Below are positions 1 to 6,918 of a stretch of 15,945 nucleotides of DNA, in pieces (positions within the stretch are counted from its first letter, which is position 1; every line of letters starts with the position of its first letter). The stretch covers positions 1 through 15,945 of the forward strand of contig CANGZO010000021.1 in NCBI GenBank assembly GCA_947458305.1, given 5' to 3'. The stretch is from Comamonadaceae bacterium. GTDB taxonomy: Bacteria; Pseudomonadota; Gammaproteobacteria; Burkholderiales; Burkholderiaceae_C. The notes under the pieces are model-generated. The model searched no databases and was not told the DNA's origin. It saw only the letters and a list, made by a program, of their open reading frames with translations. The position numbers were made by a program, and so were the translations under genes.

Positions 1-1
1 G

Positions 2-490
2 TCTTCTGTTTCCCCCCAACGCTGGATGCTGTTGATCGCCTTGTCGGGCATCGGCATGTTGGTGTTCGGCCTGTATTTGCAGCATGTGGTGGGGCTGAAC
101 CCTTGCCCCATGTGCATCGTGCAGCGCTACGCCTTGATCGGTGTGGTGGTGTTGGCCTTGATAGGGTGGCGTTTGCGCGGCAAAGGCTTGGTCGCAACGA
201 GCTTGCTGTTGACAATGAGTGCGGGCTTTGGCGCCTTCACTGCCGCTCGCCAAAGCTGGCTGCAGTGGTACCCGCCCGAGGTGGTCAACTGCGGGCGCGA
301 CTTTTACGGCATGGTCGAAAACTTCCCCCTCAATCGCGCCATCCCCATGATCTTCAAAGGCAGCGGTGACTGCAGCAAGATCGACTGGGTCTTTTTGGGC
401 GGCTCCATCGCCAACTGGTCGTTTGTGTGCTTCGTGGTGTTTGCGCTGGCCGGATTGGTGATCGCCGTCCAAACGCTTCGCCAGCGCTGA
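2..490 (+). CDS. dsbB: Disulfide bond formation protein B (5' end outside window)
   Basis: DsbB is an inner-membrane quinone reductase that reoxidises the periplasmic thiol oxidase DsbA and passes the electrons to ubiquinone. The frame is open to the left edge: in-frame codons 2-25 read S-S-V-S-P-Q-R-W before the first ATG at 26, so the true start probably lies outside the window. Numbering from that ATG, the first redox pair is C27-P-M-C30 followed by R34, matching the CxxC...R of DsbB near the quinone site. The second periplasmic pair is C89 and C116 in the loop between helices 3 and 4. Four hydrophobic segments are visible (about 1-18, 34-50, 54-74, 127-148). Total length, about 160 residues, is usual for the family. 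The stop lies 3 bases from the stop of convergent argA. Confidence 0.93.
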   Translation, partial: SSVSPQRWMLLIALSGIGMLVFGLYLQHVVGLNPCPMCIVQRYALIGVVVLALIGWRLRGKGLVATSLLLTMSAGFGAFTAARQSWLQWYPPEVVNCGRDFYGMVENFPLNRAIPMIFKGSGDCSKIDWVFLGGSIANWSFVCFVVFALAGLVIAVQTLRQR

Positions 491-493
491 AAC

Positions 494-1840
494 TCAGAGT
501 TTTTTGACCAAGACTTGGCTCTTGCGGTCCCAGTTGTATTTGCGTTTGCGCGCTTCGGGCAGCCAGTCGGGGTCCACCTGCACAAAGCCGCGCTTGATGA
601 ACCAGTGCATGGTGCGCGTGGTCAGCACAAAAATGCTTTTGACCCCCATGGCACGGGCGCGTTGTTCGATGCGCTTGAGCACCTTCTCGCCATCGCCTTG
701 ACCTTGAGACTGCGGTGACACGGTGAGCGCCGCCATCTCGGCCGTCTTGGCTTCGGGGTAGGGGTAGAGCGCTGCGCAGGCAAAGATCACACCATCGTGG
801 TCGATGATGGTGTAGTGGTCAATGTCCCGCTCGATCTCGGTGCGGTCGCGTTTGACCAAGGTGCCGTCTTTCTCGAACGGCTCGATCAATTGCAAAATGC
901 CGCCCACGTCGTCTGAAGTGGCTTCTCGCAGCTCTTCCAGCTTTTCATCGATGACCATGGTGCCGATGCCGTCGTGCACATACACCTCCAGCAACAAAGC
1001 GCCGTCCACCGCAAAGGGCAGGATGTGGGAGCGCTCCACGCCTTCTTCGCATGCTTTCACGCAATGCTGCAGATAAAAGCCAATGTCGGTCGGCTCGGTG
1101 GGCGTGGGCAGTGAGGCCAGCAACTGTTTGGCAGCGGCCAAGGGCAGTTCAGTGTCAATCGGGTTGTCATCGCTGGCGGGGGCGTGCGGCTCAATCCGGA
1201 TGCCCGGCACCTCGGTCACAAAAATCAGCTTGTCGGCCTGCAGCTCGGTGGCTACGCTGGTGGCCACTTCTTCCATGGCCAAGTTAAAGGCCTCGCCCGT
1301 GGGCGAGAAACCAAACGGCGACAGCAGCACCATCGCGCCCATGTCCAGCGTGCGCATGATGCCGTCCACATCCACCTTGCGCACCAGACCCGAATGGATG
1401 AAATCCACGCCGTCCACAATGCCCACCGGCCGCGCTGTGATGAAGTTGCCCGACAACACCCGCACCGTGGAGCCCGCCATGGGCGTGTTGGGCAAGCCTT
1501 GGCTGAACGCTGCTTCGATCTCGTAGCGCAGCTGGCCTGCTGCCTCTTGGGCGCAGTCCAGCGCCACGCTGTCGGTGATGCGGATACCGTGCGAGTATTT
1601 GGGCGTGTGGCCCTTGGCCGCCAGTTGTTCGTTCACCTGCGGACGAAAGCCGTGCACCAGCACGATTTTCACGCCCATGCTCTGGATCAGCGCCAGGTCT
1701 TGCGCCAGGTTTTGCAGCTTGCCCGCCGCAATAGCCTCGCCCGCAATGCCGACCACAAAGGTCTTGCCCCGGTGCATGTGGATGTAAGGCGCCACCGACC
1801 TGAACCAGGGCACGAAGGTGAAGTTAAAAACTGTGGACAT
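494..1840 (-). CDS. argA: Amino-acid N-acetyltransferase (N-acetylglutamate synthase)
   Basis: ArgA transfers acetyl from acetyl-CoA to glutamate, the first step of arginine synthesis in the cytoplasm, and is normally feedback-inhibited by arginine. The 448 residues show the classic two-domain form. An amino-acid-kinase fold covers about 20-295 (V-L-V-H-G-F-R-P-Q-V-N at 60-70, G-I-R-I-T-D at 85-90, L-L-S-P-F-G-F-S near 172-179). A GNAT acetyltransferase domain covers about 303-448, with the acetyl-CoA loop Q-S-Q-G-Q-G-D-G at 377-384 and F-I-K-R-G-F at 414-419. The N-terminus T-F-V-P-W-F-R-S-V-A-P-Y-I-H is typical, supporting the ATG at 1840. No Shine-Dalgarno motif precedes that ATG. The PIN toxin gene stops only 17 bases upstream on the same strand, so argA may depend on that transcript and on ribosomes finishing the toxin. 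Confidence 0.96.
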   Translation of the reverse strand: MSTVFNFTFVPWFRSVAPYIHMHRGKTFVVGIAGEAIAAGKLQNLAQDLALIQSMGVKIVLVHGFRPQVNEQLAAKGHTPKYSHGIRITDSVALDCAQEAAGQLRYEIEAAFSQGLPNTPMAGSTVRVLSGNFITARPVGIVDGVDFIHSGLVRKVDVDGIMRTLDMGAMVLLSPFGFSPTGEAFNLAMEEVATSVATELQADKLIFVTEVPGIRIEPHAPASDDNPIDTELPLAAAKQLLASLPTPTEPTDIGFYLQHCVKACEEGVERSHILPFAVDGALLLEVYVHDGIGTMVIDEKLEELREATSDDVGGILQLIEPFEKDGTLVKRDRTEIERDIDHYTIIDHDGVIFACAALYPYPEAKTAEMAALTVSPQSQGQGDGEKVLKRIEQRARAMGVKSIFVLTTRTMHWFIKRGFVQVDPDWLPEARKRKYNWDRKSQVLVKKL

Positions 1841-1857
1841 GGGCAGTAGCAGTGAGT

Positions 1858-2295
1858 TCAGGGCTTGAGCAAAAGAAGTTGGTCTGCAGGCAGCAGATGC
1901 GAAAATTCGCGGTCGAATGTGCAGAGTGTCTCACCGGATTGCATCACCGTTGCGGCGATCCACGCATCGGTGATCAAGTTGCCAGTGGTTTGTTGTGCCA
2001 GACACACTTGCCGCAGATGAGGCCAAGTGGCGCCCTGCGGCTGAAATTGCACGCCGGGGCAGCTGAGCAGGCTGTCGATGAAGTCGATCACATCCGGCAA
2101 AGGATCGATTTCCCGAAAAATTTTGGGGTGGGTGGTGATGCGTAAAAAGCCGGTCACCACTGTGCCCATCAACATCAGGCTGGTGCGTCCGTTGGCGGCT
2201 TGAACGACCGCATCGTCCAGCCAAATGCGGGAACTCTGGTGGTGGGGGTGGTCGGGCCGAAATGCCGCCACCAACACATTCACGTCAGGGGTCAT
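1858..2295 (-). CDS. PIN-domain (VapC-like) toxin of a type II TA pair
   Basis: A 145-residue PIN-domain protein, probably the RNase toxin of the pair formed with the gene just upstream. PIN toxins cleave RNA (tRNA or rRNA in characterised VapCs) using a cluster of acidic residues and a metal ion. Visible acidic positions are D4 in T-P-D-V-N-V-L-V-A-A, D110 in L-I-T-D-A-W-I-A-A, and D128 in C-T-F-D-R-E-F. The segment G-F-L-R-I-T-T-H-P at 49-57 is typical of one VapC branch, but the position where other VapCs carry a Glu just before it holds V47. Its ATG overlaps the antitoxin stop (ATGA, 2292-2295), so translation is very likely coupled. argA follows 17 bases after its stop. The family assignment is good; target and activity are unknown. 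Confidence 0.85.
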   Translation of the reverse strand: MTPDVNVLVAAFRPDHPHHQSSRIWLDDAVVQAANGRTSLMLMGTVVTGFLRITTHPKIFREIDPLPDVIDFIDSLLSCPGVQFQPQGATWPHLRQVCLAQQTTGNLITDAWIAATVMQSGETLCTFDREFSHLLPADQLLLLKP

Positions 2296-2558
2296 GACAG
2301 ATTATGGATGTCCATGCCCGCGTCCATCGCGTCGTACAGGGATCGGTTGCTGCTGGGGTCGATGCCCGGCTTGAGACCCCCCCGGGCTTTGGACACGGGC
2401 AGTTTGGGAATCACCAACGGGGCGGCAGGCATGTCTTGCCGCACATAAGCAGCCAGCATCTCGCGCACCTTGGCGCTCAAGGAGGTGCCTTCTTGAATGG
2501 CCTTGATGCGGGCTTGTTTGACGAGGTTTTCGTCGAGAGAAATGGTCAGGTTGGTCAT
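2292..2558 (-). CDS. Ribbon-helix-helix antitoxin partner of the PIN toxin
   Basis: An 88-residue protein whose first 40 residues fit a ribbon-helix-helix DNA-binding fold: a short strand T-N-L-T-I-S-L-D at 2-9, then two helices, about 10-24 (E-N-L-V-K-Q-A-R-I-K-A) and 27-39 (L-S-A-K-V-R-E-M-L-A-A-Y-V). The remainder is proline- and glycine-rich and probably wraps the toxin to block its active site, as VapB-type tails do. The ATG at 2558 is chosen because a perfect GGAGG (2565-2569 read in reverse) sits 6 bases upstream. An in-frame ATG much further upstream would run antisense through hrpA and is not credible. The stop overlaps the toxin start by 4 bases. RHH antitoxins usually repress their own promoter, and palindromes suited to that lie just upstream (2573-2612). 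Confidence 0.85.
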   Translation of the reverse strand: MTNLTISLDENLVKQARIKAIQEGTSLSAKVREMLAAYVRQDMPAAPLVIPKLPVSKARGGLKPGIDPSSNRSLYDAMDAGMDIHNLS

Positions 2559-2572
2559 CCAAAACCTCCAAG

Positions 2573-2612
2573 GTGAAAGTTCACGTAAACCAGTGTAGCA
2601 CGTGAACACGTG
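2573..2612. promoter_or_regulatory. Nested palindromes between the TA pair and hrpA (candidate operator)
   Basis: The interval between the divergent antitoxin and hrpA genes holds several overlapping inverted repeats. GTTCACGT (2579-2586) is perfectly mirrored by ACGTGAAC (2600-2607). GTGAA (2573-2577) is mirrored by TTCAC (2580-2584). The 6-base palindrome CACGTG occurs twice (2599-2604 and 2607-2612). The recurring GTGAAC/GTTCAC unit fits sites for a small dimeric repressor such as the ribbon-helix-helix antitoxin. A GATAAT that could be the hrpA -10 lies just to the right (2619-2624), so binding here could affect both directions. The repeats are seen directly; the regulatory role is inferred. 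Confidence 0.5.
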
Positions 2613-2618
2613 CCGTGG

Positions 2619-2624
2619 GATAAT
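2619..2624 (+). promoter_or_regulatory. Candidate -10 element for hrpA
   Basis: GATAAT matches the sigma-70 -10 consensus at 5 of 6 positions and lies about 8 bases before the preferred hrpA GTG at 2632. If used, the transcript would start almost at the start codon and be nearly leaderless. No good -35 hexamer is seen at the normal spacing, so support is weak. Confidence 0.25.
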
Positions 2625-2631
2625 CCAGACT

Positions 2632-5600
2632 GTGACCGAGTTTGCAAATCCCACCCCCCTCCAAATCGACTTCCCCGAAGGCCTGCCGGTCTCGGCCCGC
2701 CGCGGTGAAATCATGGCCGCCATGGACCAGCACCAGGTCATCATCGTCTGCGGTGAAACCGGCTCGGGCAAAACCACGCAGCTGCCCAAAATTGCACTGA
2801 TGCTGGGGCGTGGCAAATTGAACGCCAAACCGGGTGAGCGGGCGCGCATGATCGGCCACACCCAGCCCCGGCGGATTGCGGCCAGCTCGGTGGCCAAGCG
2901 CATTGCCGAAGAACTCAAAACGCCGCTGGGCGAGGTGGTGGGTTTCAAGGTGCGTTTTCAAGACCGTTTGAGCAAAAACGCGTCTGTCAAACTGATGACC
3001 GACGGCATCTTGCTGGCCGAAACCCAGACCGACCCGTTGCTGCAAGCCTACGACACCATCATCATCGACGAGGCGCACGAACGCAGCCTGAACATCGATT
3101 TTTTGCTGGGCTACCTTCGCCAAATCTTGCCGCGCAGGCCGGACCTCAAGATCGTCGTCACCTCGGCCACGATTGACGCCGACCGGTTTGCCAAGCACTT
3201 TGCGTCTCGAAACGGGCCGGCCCCGGTCATCATGGTCTCGGGCCGCACCTTCCCAGTGGAGCAGCGCTACCGCCCGTTTGAAGAGTCCCGCGACTATGGT
3301 CTCAACGAGGCCATGGCCGATGCGGTGGACGAACTCTGGCAGGGCGGGGCAGGGGGTGACATCCTGATATTTTTGCCTGGAGAGCGCGAGATCCGCGAGG
3401 CCGCCGACCACTTGCGCAAGCACCTGGCGCACCAGCCGCTCACGCGAGGGGCCGAAGTTTTGCCTTTGTTTGCCCGCCTGTCGCAGGCCGAGCAAGACCA
3501 GATTTTTGAGGCGTCGAATGGCCGTCGCATCGTGCTGGCCACCAACGTGGCCGAAACCTCGCTCACCGTGCCCGGTATCCGTTATGTGATCGACGCGGGC
3601 ACGGCGCGGGTCAAGCGCTACAGCCTGCGCAGCAAGGTTGAGCAGCTGCTGGTCGAGCCGATCAGCCAGGCGGCGGCCAACCAGCGTGCGGGCCGTTGCG
3701 GCCGTGTGGCCAACGGCATCTGCATTCGCCTGTACGACGACAAAGACTTTGCGGGCCGCCCGCGCTTTACCGATCCGGAAATCTTGCGCTCGTCCTTGGC
3801 GGGCGTGATCTTGCGCATGAAGTCTCTGCACCTGGGCGTGGTGGAAGACTTCCCGTTCATCGAAGCGCCGTCCAAACGTGCCATCACCGACGGTTACCAG
3901 TTGCTGGCCGAGCTGGGCGCAGTCGACGAGGACAACGAACTCACCCCCATTGGCCAAGAGCTGGCCCGCCTGCCGCTGGACCCCCGCGTGGGCCGCATGA
4001 TTTTGGAAGCGCGTCACCGCAACGCCTTGGAAGAAGTGCTGGTGATCGCCAGCGCCATGAGCGTGCAAGACGTGCGCGACCGCCCCATGGACGCGCAAGC
4101 CCAGGCCGACCAACAACACGCCAAGTTCGACGACGACAAAAGCGAGTTCACCGGCTACCTGAAACTGTGGAAATGGATCCACGACGCCCGAGGTGGCCAT
4201 GGCACCGACCACAAGCTCAGCAACCGCCAATACGAGCAGCTGCTGCGCCAGAACTTCATCAACATCCGCCGCGTGCGGGAGTGGCGCGACACACACACCC
4301 AACTGCTCACCGTGGTGACCGAGCACAAGTGGCGCATCAACACCCAGCCCGCGAGCTATGAGCAACTGCACCTGTCCATGTTGTCGGGTTTGTTGGGCAA
4401 CGTGGGCTACAAGCTCGAAGACGAAGAAGCCTATCTGGGCGCACGCGGCATCAAGTTCCACAAACACCCCGGCGCGCACCTGAGCAAAAAGCCGGGCCGC
4501 TGGATCGTGGTGGCTGAGCTGGTGGAAACCACGCGCTTGTTTGGCCGTGGCATCGCGGCCATCGAGCCGCAGTGGCTGGAGCAAGTCGGTGCACACCTGC
4601 TGCGCAAACAAGTGCTCGACCCGCATTGGGAAAAGAAATCTGCCGAAGTGGTGGCGCTGGAGCGGGCCACGCTTTATGGCCTGGTGGTCTACAGCGGACG
4701 GCGCACGGCCTACAGCCGGGTGGACCTGCACGGCGCACGCGACATCTTCATCCGCGAAGCCTTGGTGGGCGACCAGTGGGAGACCAAGCTGCCGTTTTTG
4801 GCCGCCAACCACAAGATGATCGCCAAGGTCGAAGAGCTGGAACACAAGTCGCGCCGCCAAGACGTGTTGGTGGACGATGAGCTGATCTACGCTTTTTACG
4901 ACCAGCAAATCCCGCCCGAGGTGTGCAGCGGCCGTTTGCTGGAAGACTGGTACCGCCATGAGAGCGTTAAGCAGCCGCGTCTGCTGATGCTGACCCGCGA
5001 AGAGCTGATGCGCCACGAGGCCGCAGGCATCACCACGCAGGCTTTCCCCAAACAGATTCGTTTGGGCGGCACCGACTGCACGGCCACTTATCTGCACCAA
5101 CCGGGCGACGCCCGCGACGGCGTCACGGTGACGGTGCCTTTGTTTGTGCTCAACCAGGTGAGCGAAGACCGCTGCGAATGGCTGGTGCCCGGCTTGCTCA
5201 AAGACAAGATCCAAGCCCTGCTCAAAAGCCTGCCGCAACGCCCGCGCAGCCGCTTTGTGCCGCTGCCCGAATCGGCCACGCGTTTGGCAGCCGAGCTGTC
5301 GGTGCCCGAGTTGTTTGGCAGCGGCTCGCTCACCGATGTGCTGCTCAAAAAAGCCCGCGACGAAACCAGCCTCGACATCAAACGCACCGACTTCAAACAC
5401 GAGATGCTCAGCCCGCACCTGTTCATGAACCTGTTGGTGGTGGACGAGCACGGGCGTCAGTTGGGCATGGGCCGCAACCTGGGCGCGCTCAAGGGGGAGC
5501 TGGGCGCCAAAGCACGAGGTGCGTTTCAGGCGCTGGCGCAGCTCAAAGTGGCGGCAGCGCCTGCAGCAGGGCCTCAATCCACCCAAAGCATGGAGTCAAA

Positions 5601-6555
5601 AAAATTGGACAAATTGGGGTCAGACCCCAATTTGTCCAAGTTGGATGCAAGTGGGCGCGACAATCAACTGCGTGGTGAAAAGCCAGCCGCGACAAAGCCC
5701 CTGGCCCCCCAGCGCTACACCGCCTGGACCTTTGGCGAATTGCCCGAACTGATGGAAATCAGCAAAGGCGGCCAGACCCTGATCGGCTTCCCCGCGCTGG
5801 TGGATGTGCAAGACGCCGTCACCATCGAAGTGTTTGACGAGCCCGACGTGGCCGCCAATAAAAACCGTGCTGGTCTGCGCCGCCTGTTTGCACTGCAGAT
5901 GAAAGACGCGCTCAAGTACCTGGAGAAAAACATCCCCGACCTGCAAAAAATGGCCGTGGCCTATATGCCGCTGGGCACGGCGGATGAGCTGAAAACCCAG
6001 ATCATCGACGTGGCGCTGGACCGCGCTTTTTTGATGGACCCGCTGCCCAATGACGAGACCACCTTCAAGCGCCGCATCGAAGAAGGCCGGGGCCGCCTGA
6101 CCTTGATCGCCAACGAAGTGGCCCGGCTGGCGGGCACCATCTTGCTGGAGTTTGGCGCGGCCACACGCAAGATCAAGGACACCAAAAACGCCCCCGACGC
6201 GACGGCCGACTGCACCCAGCAACTGCAACGCCTGATGCCCAAAAACTTCATGGCCGCCACCCCGTGGCCTCAGCTGCAGCACTGCGCCCGTTACCTCAAG
6301 GCCGTGACCCTGCGCCTGGATAAATACCGCGCCGACCCCGCCCGCGACGCCCAACGCCTGACGGAGCTCAAGCCCCAAGAACAACGCTACTGGCGCCTGG
6401 TGGCCGAACGCAAAGGCGCGCAAGACGCCCGCATGCTGGAGTTTCGCTGGCTACTGGAAGAACTGCGCGTGAGCTTCTTCGCGCAAGAGCTGCGCACCCC
6501 GCAGCCGGTCAGCATCAAGCGGCTGGAGAAGGCTTGGGGGCAGTTGAACCATTGA
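2632..6555 (+). CDS. hrpA: ATP-dependent RNA helicase HrpA (DEAH box)
   Basis: HrpA is a cytoplasmic DEAH-box helicase; in E. coli it is linked to mRNA processing and, in recent work, to rescue of stalled or collided ribosomes. From GTG 2632 the protein has 1307 residues, normal for bacterial HrpA. Visible motifs are Walker A G-E-T-G-S-G-K-T (41-48), D-E-A-H (146-149), S-A-T (178-180), T-N-V-A-E-T-S near 304-310, and Q-R-A-G-R-C-G-R (351-358). Helicase-associated domains and the long HrpA-specific C-terminal region (DUF3418 type) follow. The GTG at 2602 lies inside the palindrome block, so 2632 is preferred because relatives start just before L-Q-I-D-F-P-E; neither start has a clear ribosome site. 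Residues about 975-1025 form a poorly conserved linker that includes a translated palindrome (992-1003). The gene is flanked by TA modules on both sides. Confidence 0.97.
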   Translation: MTEFANPTPLQIDFPEGLPVSARRGEIMAAMDQHQVIIVCGETGSGKTTQLPKIALMLGRGKLNAKPGERARMIGHTQPRRIAASSVAKRIAEELKTPLGEVVGFKVRFQDRLSKNASVKLMTDGILLAETQTDPLLQAYDTIIIDEAHERSLNIDFLLGYLRQILPRRPDLKIVVTSATIDADRFAKHFASRNGPAPVIMVSGRTFPVEQRYRPFEESRDYGLNEAMADAVDELWQGGAGGDILIFLPGEREIREAADHLRKHLAHQPLTRGAEVLPLFARLSQAEQDQIFEASNGRRIVLATNVAETSLTVPGIRYVIDAGTARVKRYSLRSKVEQLLVEPISQAAANQRAGRCGRVANGICIRLYDDKDFAGRPRFTDPEILRSSLAGVILRMKSLHLGVVEDFPFIEAPSKRAITDGYQLLAELGAVDEDNELTPIGQELARLPLDPRVGRMILEARHRNALEEVLVIASAMSVQDVRDRPMDAQAQADQQHAKFDDDKSEFTGYLKLWKWIHDARGGHGTDHKLSNRQYEQLLRQNFINIRRVREWRDTHTQLLTVVTEHKWRINTQPASYEQLHLSMLSGLLGNVGYKLEDEEAYLGARGIKFHKHPGAHLSKKPGRWIVVAELVETTRLFGRGIAAIEPQWLEQVGAHLLRKQVLDPHWEKKSAEVVALERATLYGLVVYSGRRTAYSRVDLHGARDIFIREALVGDQWETKLPFLAANHKMIAKVEELEHKSRRQDVLVDDELIYAFYDQQIPPEVCSGRLLEDWYRHESVKQPRLLMLTREELMRHEAAGITTQAFPKQIRLGGTDCTATYLHQPGDARDGVTVTVPLFVLNQVSEDRCEWLVPGLLKDKIQALLKSLPQRPRSRFVPLPESATRLAAELSVPELFGSGSLTDVLLKKARDETSLDIKRTDFKHEMLSPHLFMNLLVVDEHGRQLGMGRNLGALKGELGAKARGAFQALAQLKVAAAPAAGPQSTQSMESKKLDKLGSDPNLSKLDASGRDNQLRGEKPAATKPLAPQRYTAWTFGELPELMEISKGGQTLIGFPALVDVQDAVTIEVFDEPDVAANKNRAGLRRLFALQMKDALKYLEKNIPDLQKMAVAYMPLGTADELKTQIIDVALDRAFLMDPLPNDETTFKRRIEEGRGRLTLIANEVARLAGTILLEFGAATRKIKDTKNAPDATADCTQQLQRLMPKNFMAATPWPQLQHCARYLKAVTLRLDKYRADPARDAQRLTELKPQEQRYWRLVAERKGAQDARMLEFRWLLEELRVSFFAQELRTPQPVSIKRLEKAWGQLNH
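5605..5639. repeat. REP-like 35-base palindrome inside hrpA
   Basis: The arm TTGGACAAATTGGGGT (5605-5620) and the arm ACCCCAATTTGTCCAA (5624-5639) are perfect reverse complements over 16 bases, separated by the 3-base loop CAG. The element lies in hrpA and is read in frame as L-D-K-L-G-S-D-P-N-L-S-K (residues 992-1003), within a Ser/Lys-rich linker between well-conserved parts of the protein. Such symmetry is not expected from coding constraint. The GGGGTCAGACCCC core resembles, from memory, palindromes repeated in many proteobacterial genomes and tied to REP-associated tyrosine transposases. No second copy occurs in this window, so the repeat-family assignment is an inference. Confidence 0.75.
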
Positions 6556-6593
6556 GCGTGACAGTCTTGGCCTTGTTGTTCGAAATGGCATAC

Positions 6594-6618
6594 TGTTTAT
6601 AAACAATTTGTTTATAAT
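6594..6618 (+). promoter_or_regulatory. Candidate higBA promoter and operator
   Basis: TGTTTATAAACA (6594-6605) is a perfect 12-base palindrome, and its half-site TGTTTATAA is repeated at 6609-6617. The second half-site overlaps an exact TATAAT (6613-6618), 6 bases before the higB ATG at 6625. A HigA or HigBA complex bound here would cover the -10 element, matching the usual autorepression of higBA. No strong -35 is seen. The transcript would be nearly leaderless for higB, so the TATAAT may simply be part of the operator. Confidence 0.55.
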
Positions 6619-6624
6619 GAATCC

Positions 6625-6906
6625 ATGATCGAAAGTTTTGCCAGCGATGAAACAGAACGCCTGTTTTCGACGGGTAAATCGCGCCGTCTGCCACCGGAGA
6701 TCCTTAAGAGGGCAGTGATGCGCCTCGCACAGCTTCATGCAGCGGTTGAAGTGGATGACTTGCGCATGCCGCCGTCTAACCGTTTGGAGGCGCTAACCGG
6801 GAATTTGCGAGGCAAGTGGAGCGTTCGCATCAATGACCGTTGGCGTTTGTGTTTTCGGTTTGAGAGTGGGCACGCTCATGACGTAGAAATTGTGGATTAC
6901 CACTGA
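6625..6906 (+). CDS. higB: HigB toxin (RelE-like mRNA interferase)
   Basis: A 93-residue toxin of the HigB/RelE family, which cuts mRNA at the ribosomal A site and slows translation until neutralised by HigA. The sequence follows the family pattern closely: R-L-P-P-E-I at 21-26, a helix rich in A/L (29-41), D-D-L-R-M-P-P-S-N-R-L-E-A-L at 44-57, then the catalytic strands W-S-V-R-I-N-D-R-W-R-L-C-F at 65-77 and the C-terminal V-E-I-V-D-Y-H (87-93), where conserved Arg and the terminal His contribute to activity in studied HigBs. Length is typical. Toxin-before-antitoxin order is the HigBA hallmark. It lies 69 bases after hrpA, and its base composition is visibly less GC-rich than hrpA, consistent with later acquisition of the module. 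Confidence 0.93.
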   Translation: MIESFASDETERLFSTGKSRRLPPEILKRAVMRLAQLHAAVEVDDLRMPPSNRLEALTGNLRGKWSVRINDRWRLCFRFESGHAHDVEIVDYH

Positions 6907-6918
6907 GGAGTGAAGACC

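Noticed and set aside
490..502. AAACTC-A-GAGTTT followed by T residues as a dsbB terminator
   Set aside because: A 6-bp AT-rich stem with a 1-base loop cannot form a stable hairpin.
2559..2948. An N-terminal extension of the antitoxin reading antisense into hrpA
   Set aside because: GGAGG lies 6 bases before the ATG at 2558, and the ribbon-helix-helix fold begins right there; the extension has no family features.
2581..5586. A 1001-codon open frame on the minus strand opposite hrpA
   Set aside because: It is rich in H, Q, R, G and A with no recognisable motif and mirrors the codon bias of hrpA; the plus-strand helicase motifs explain the region fully.
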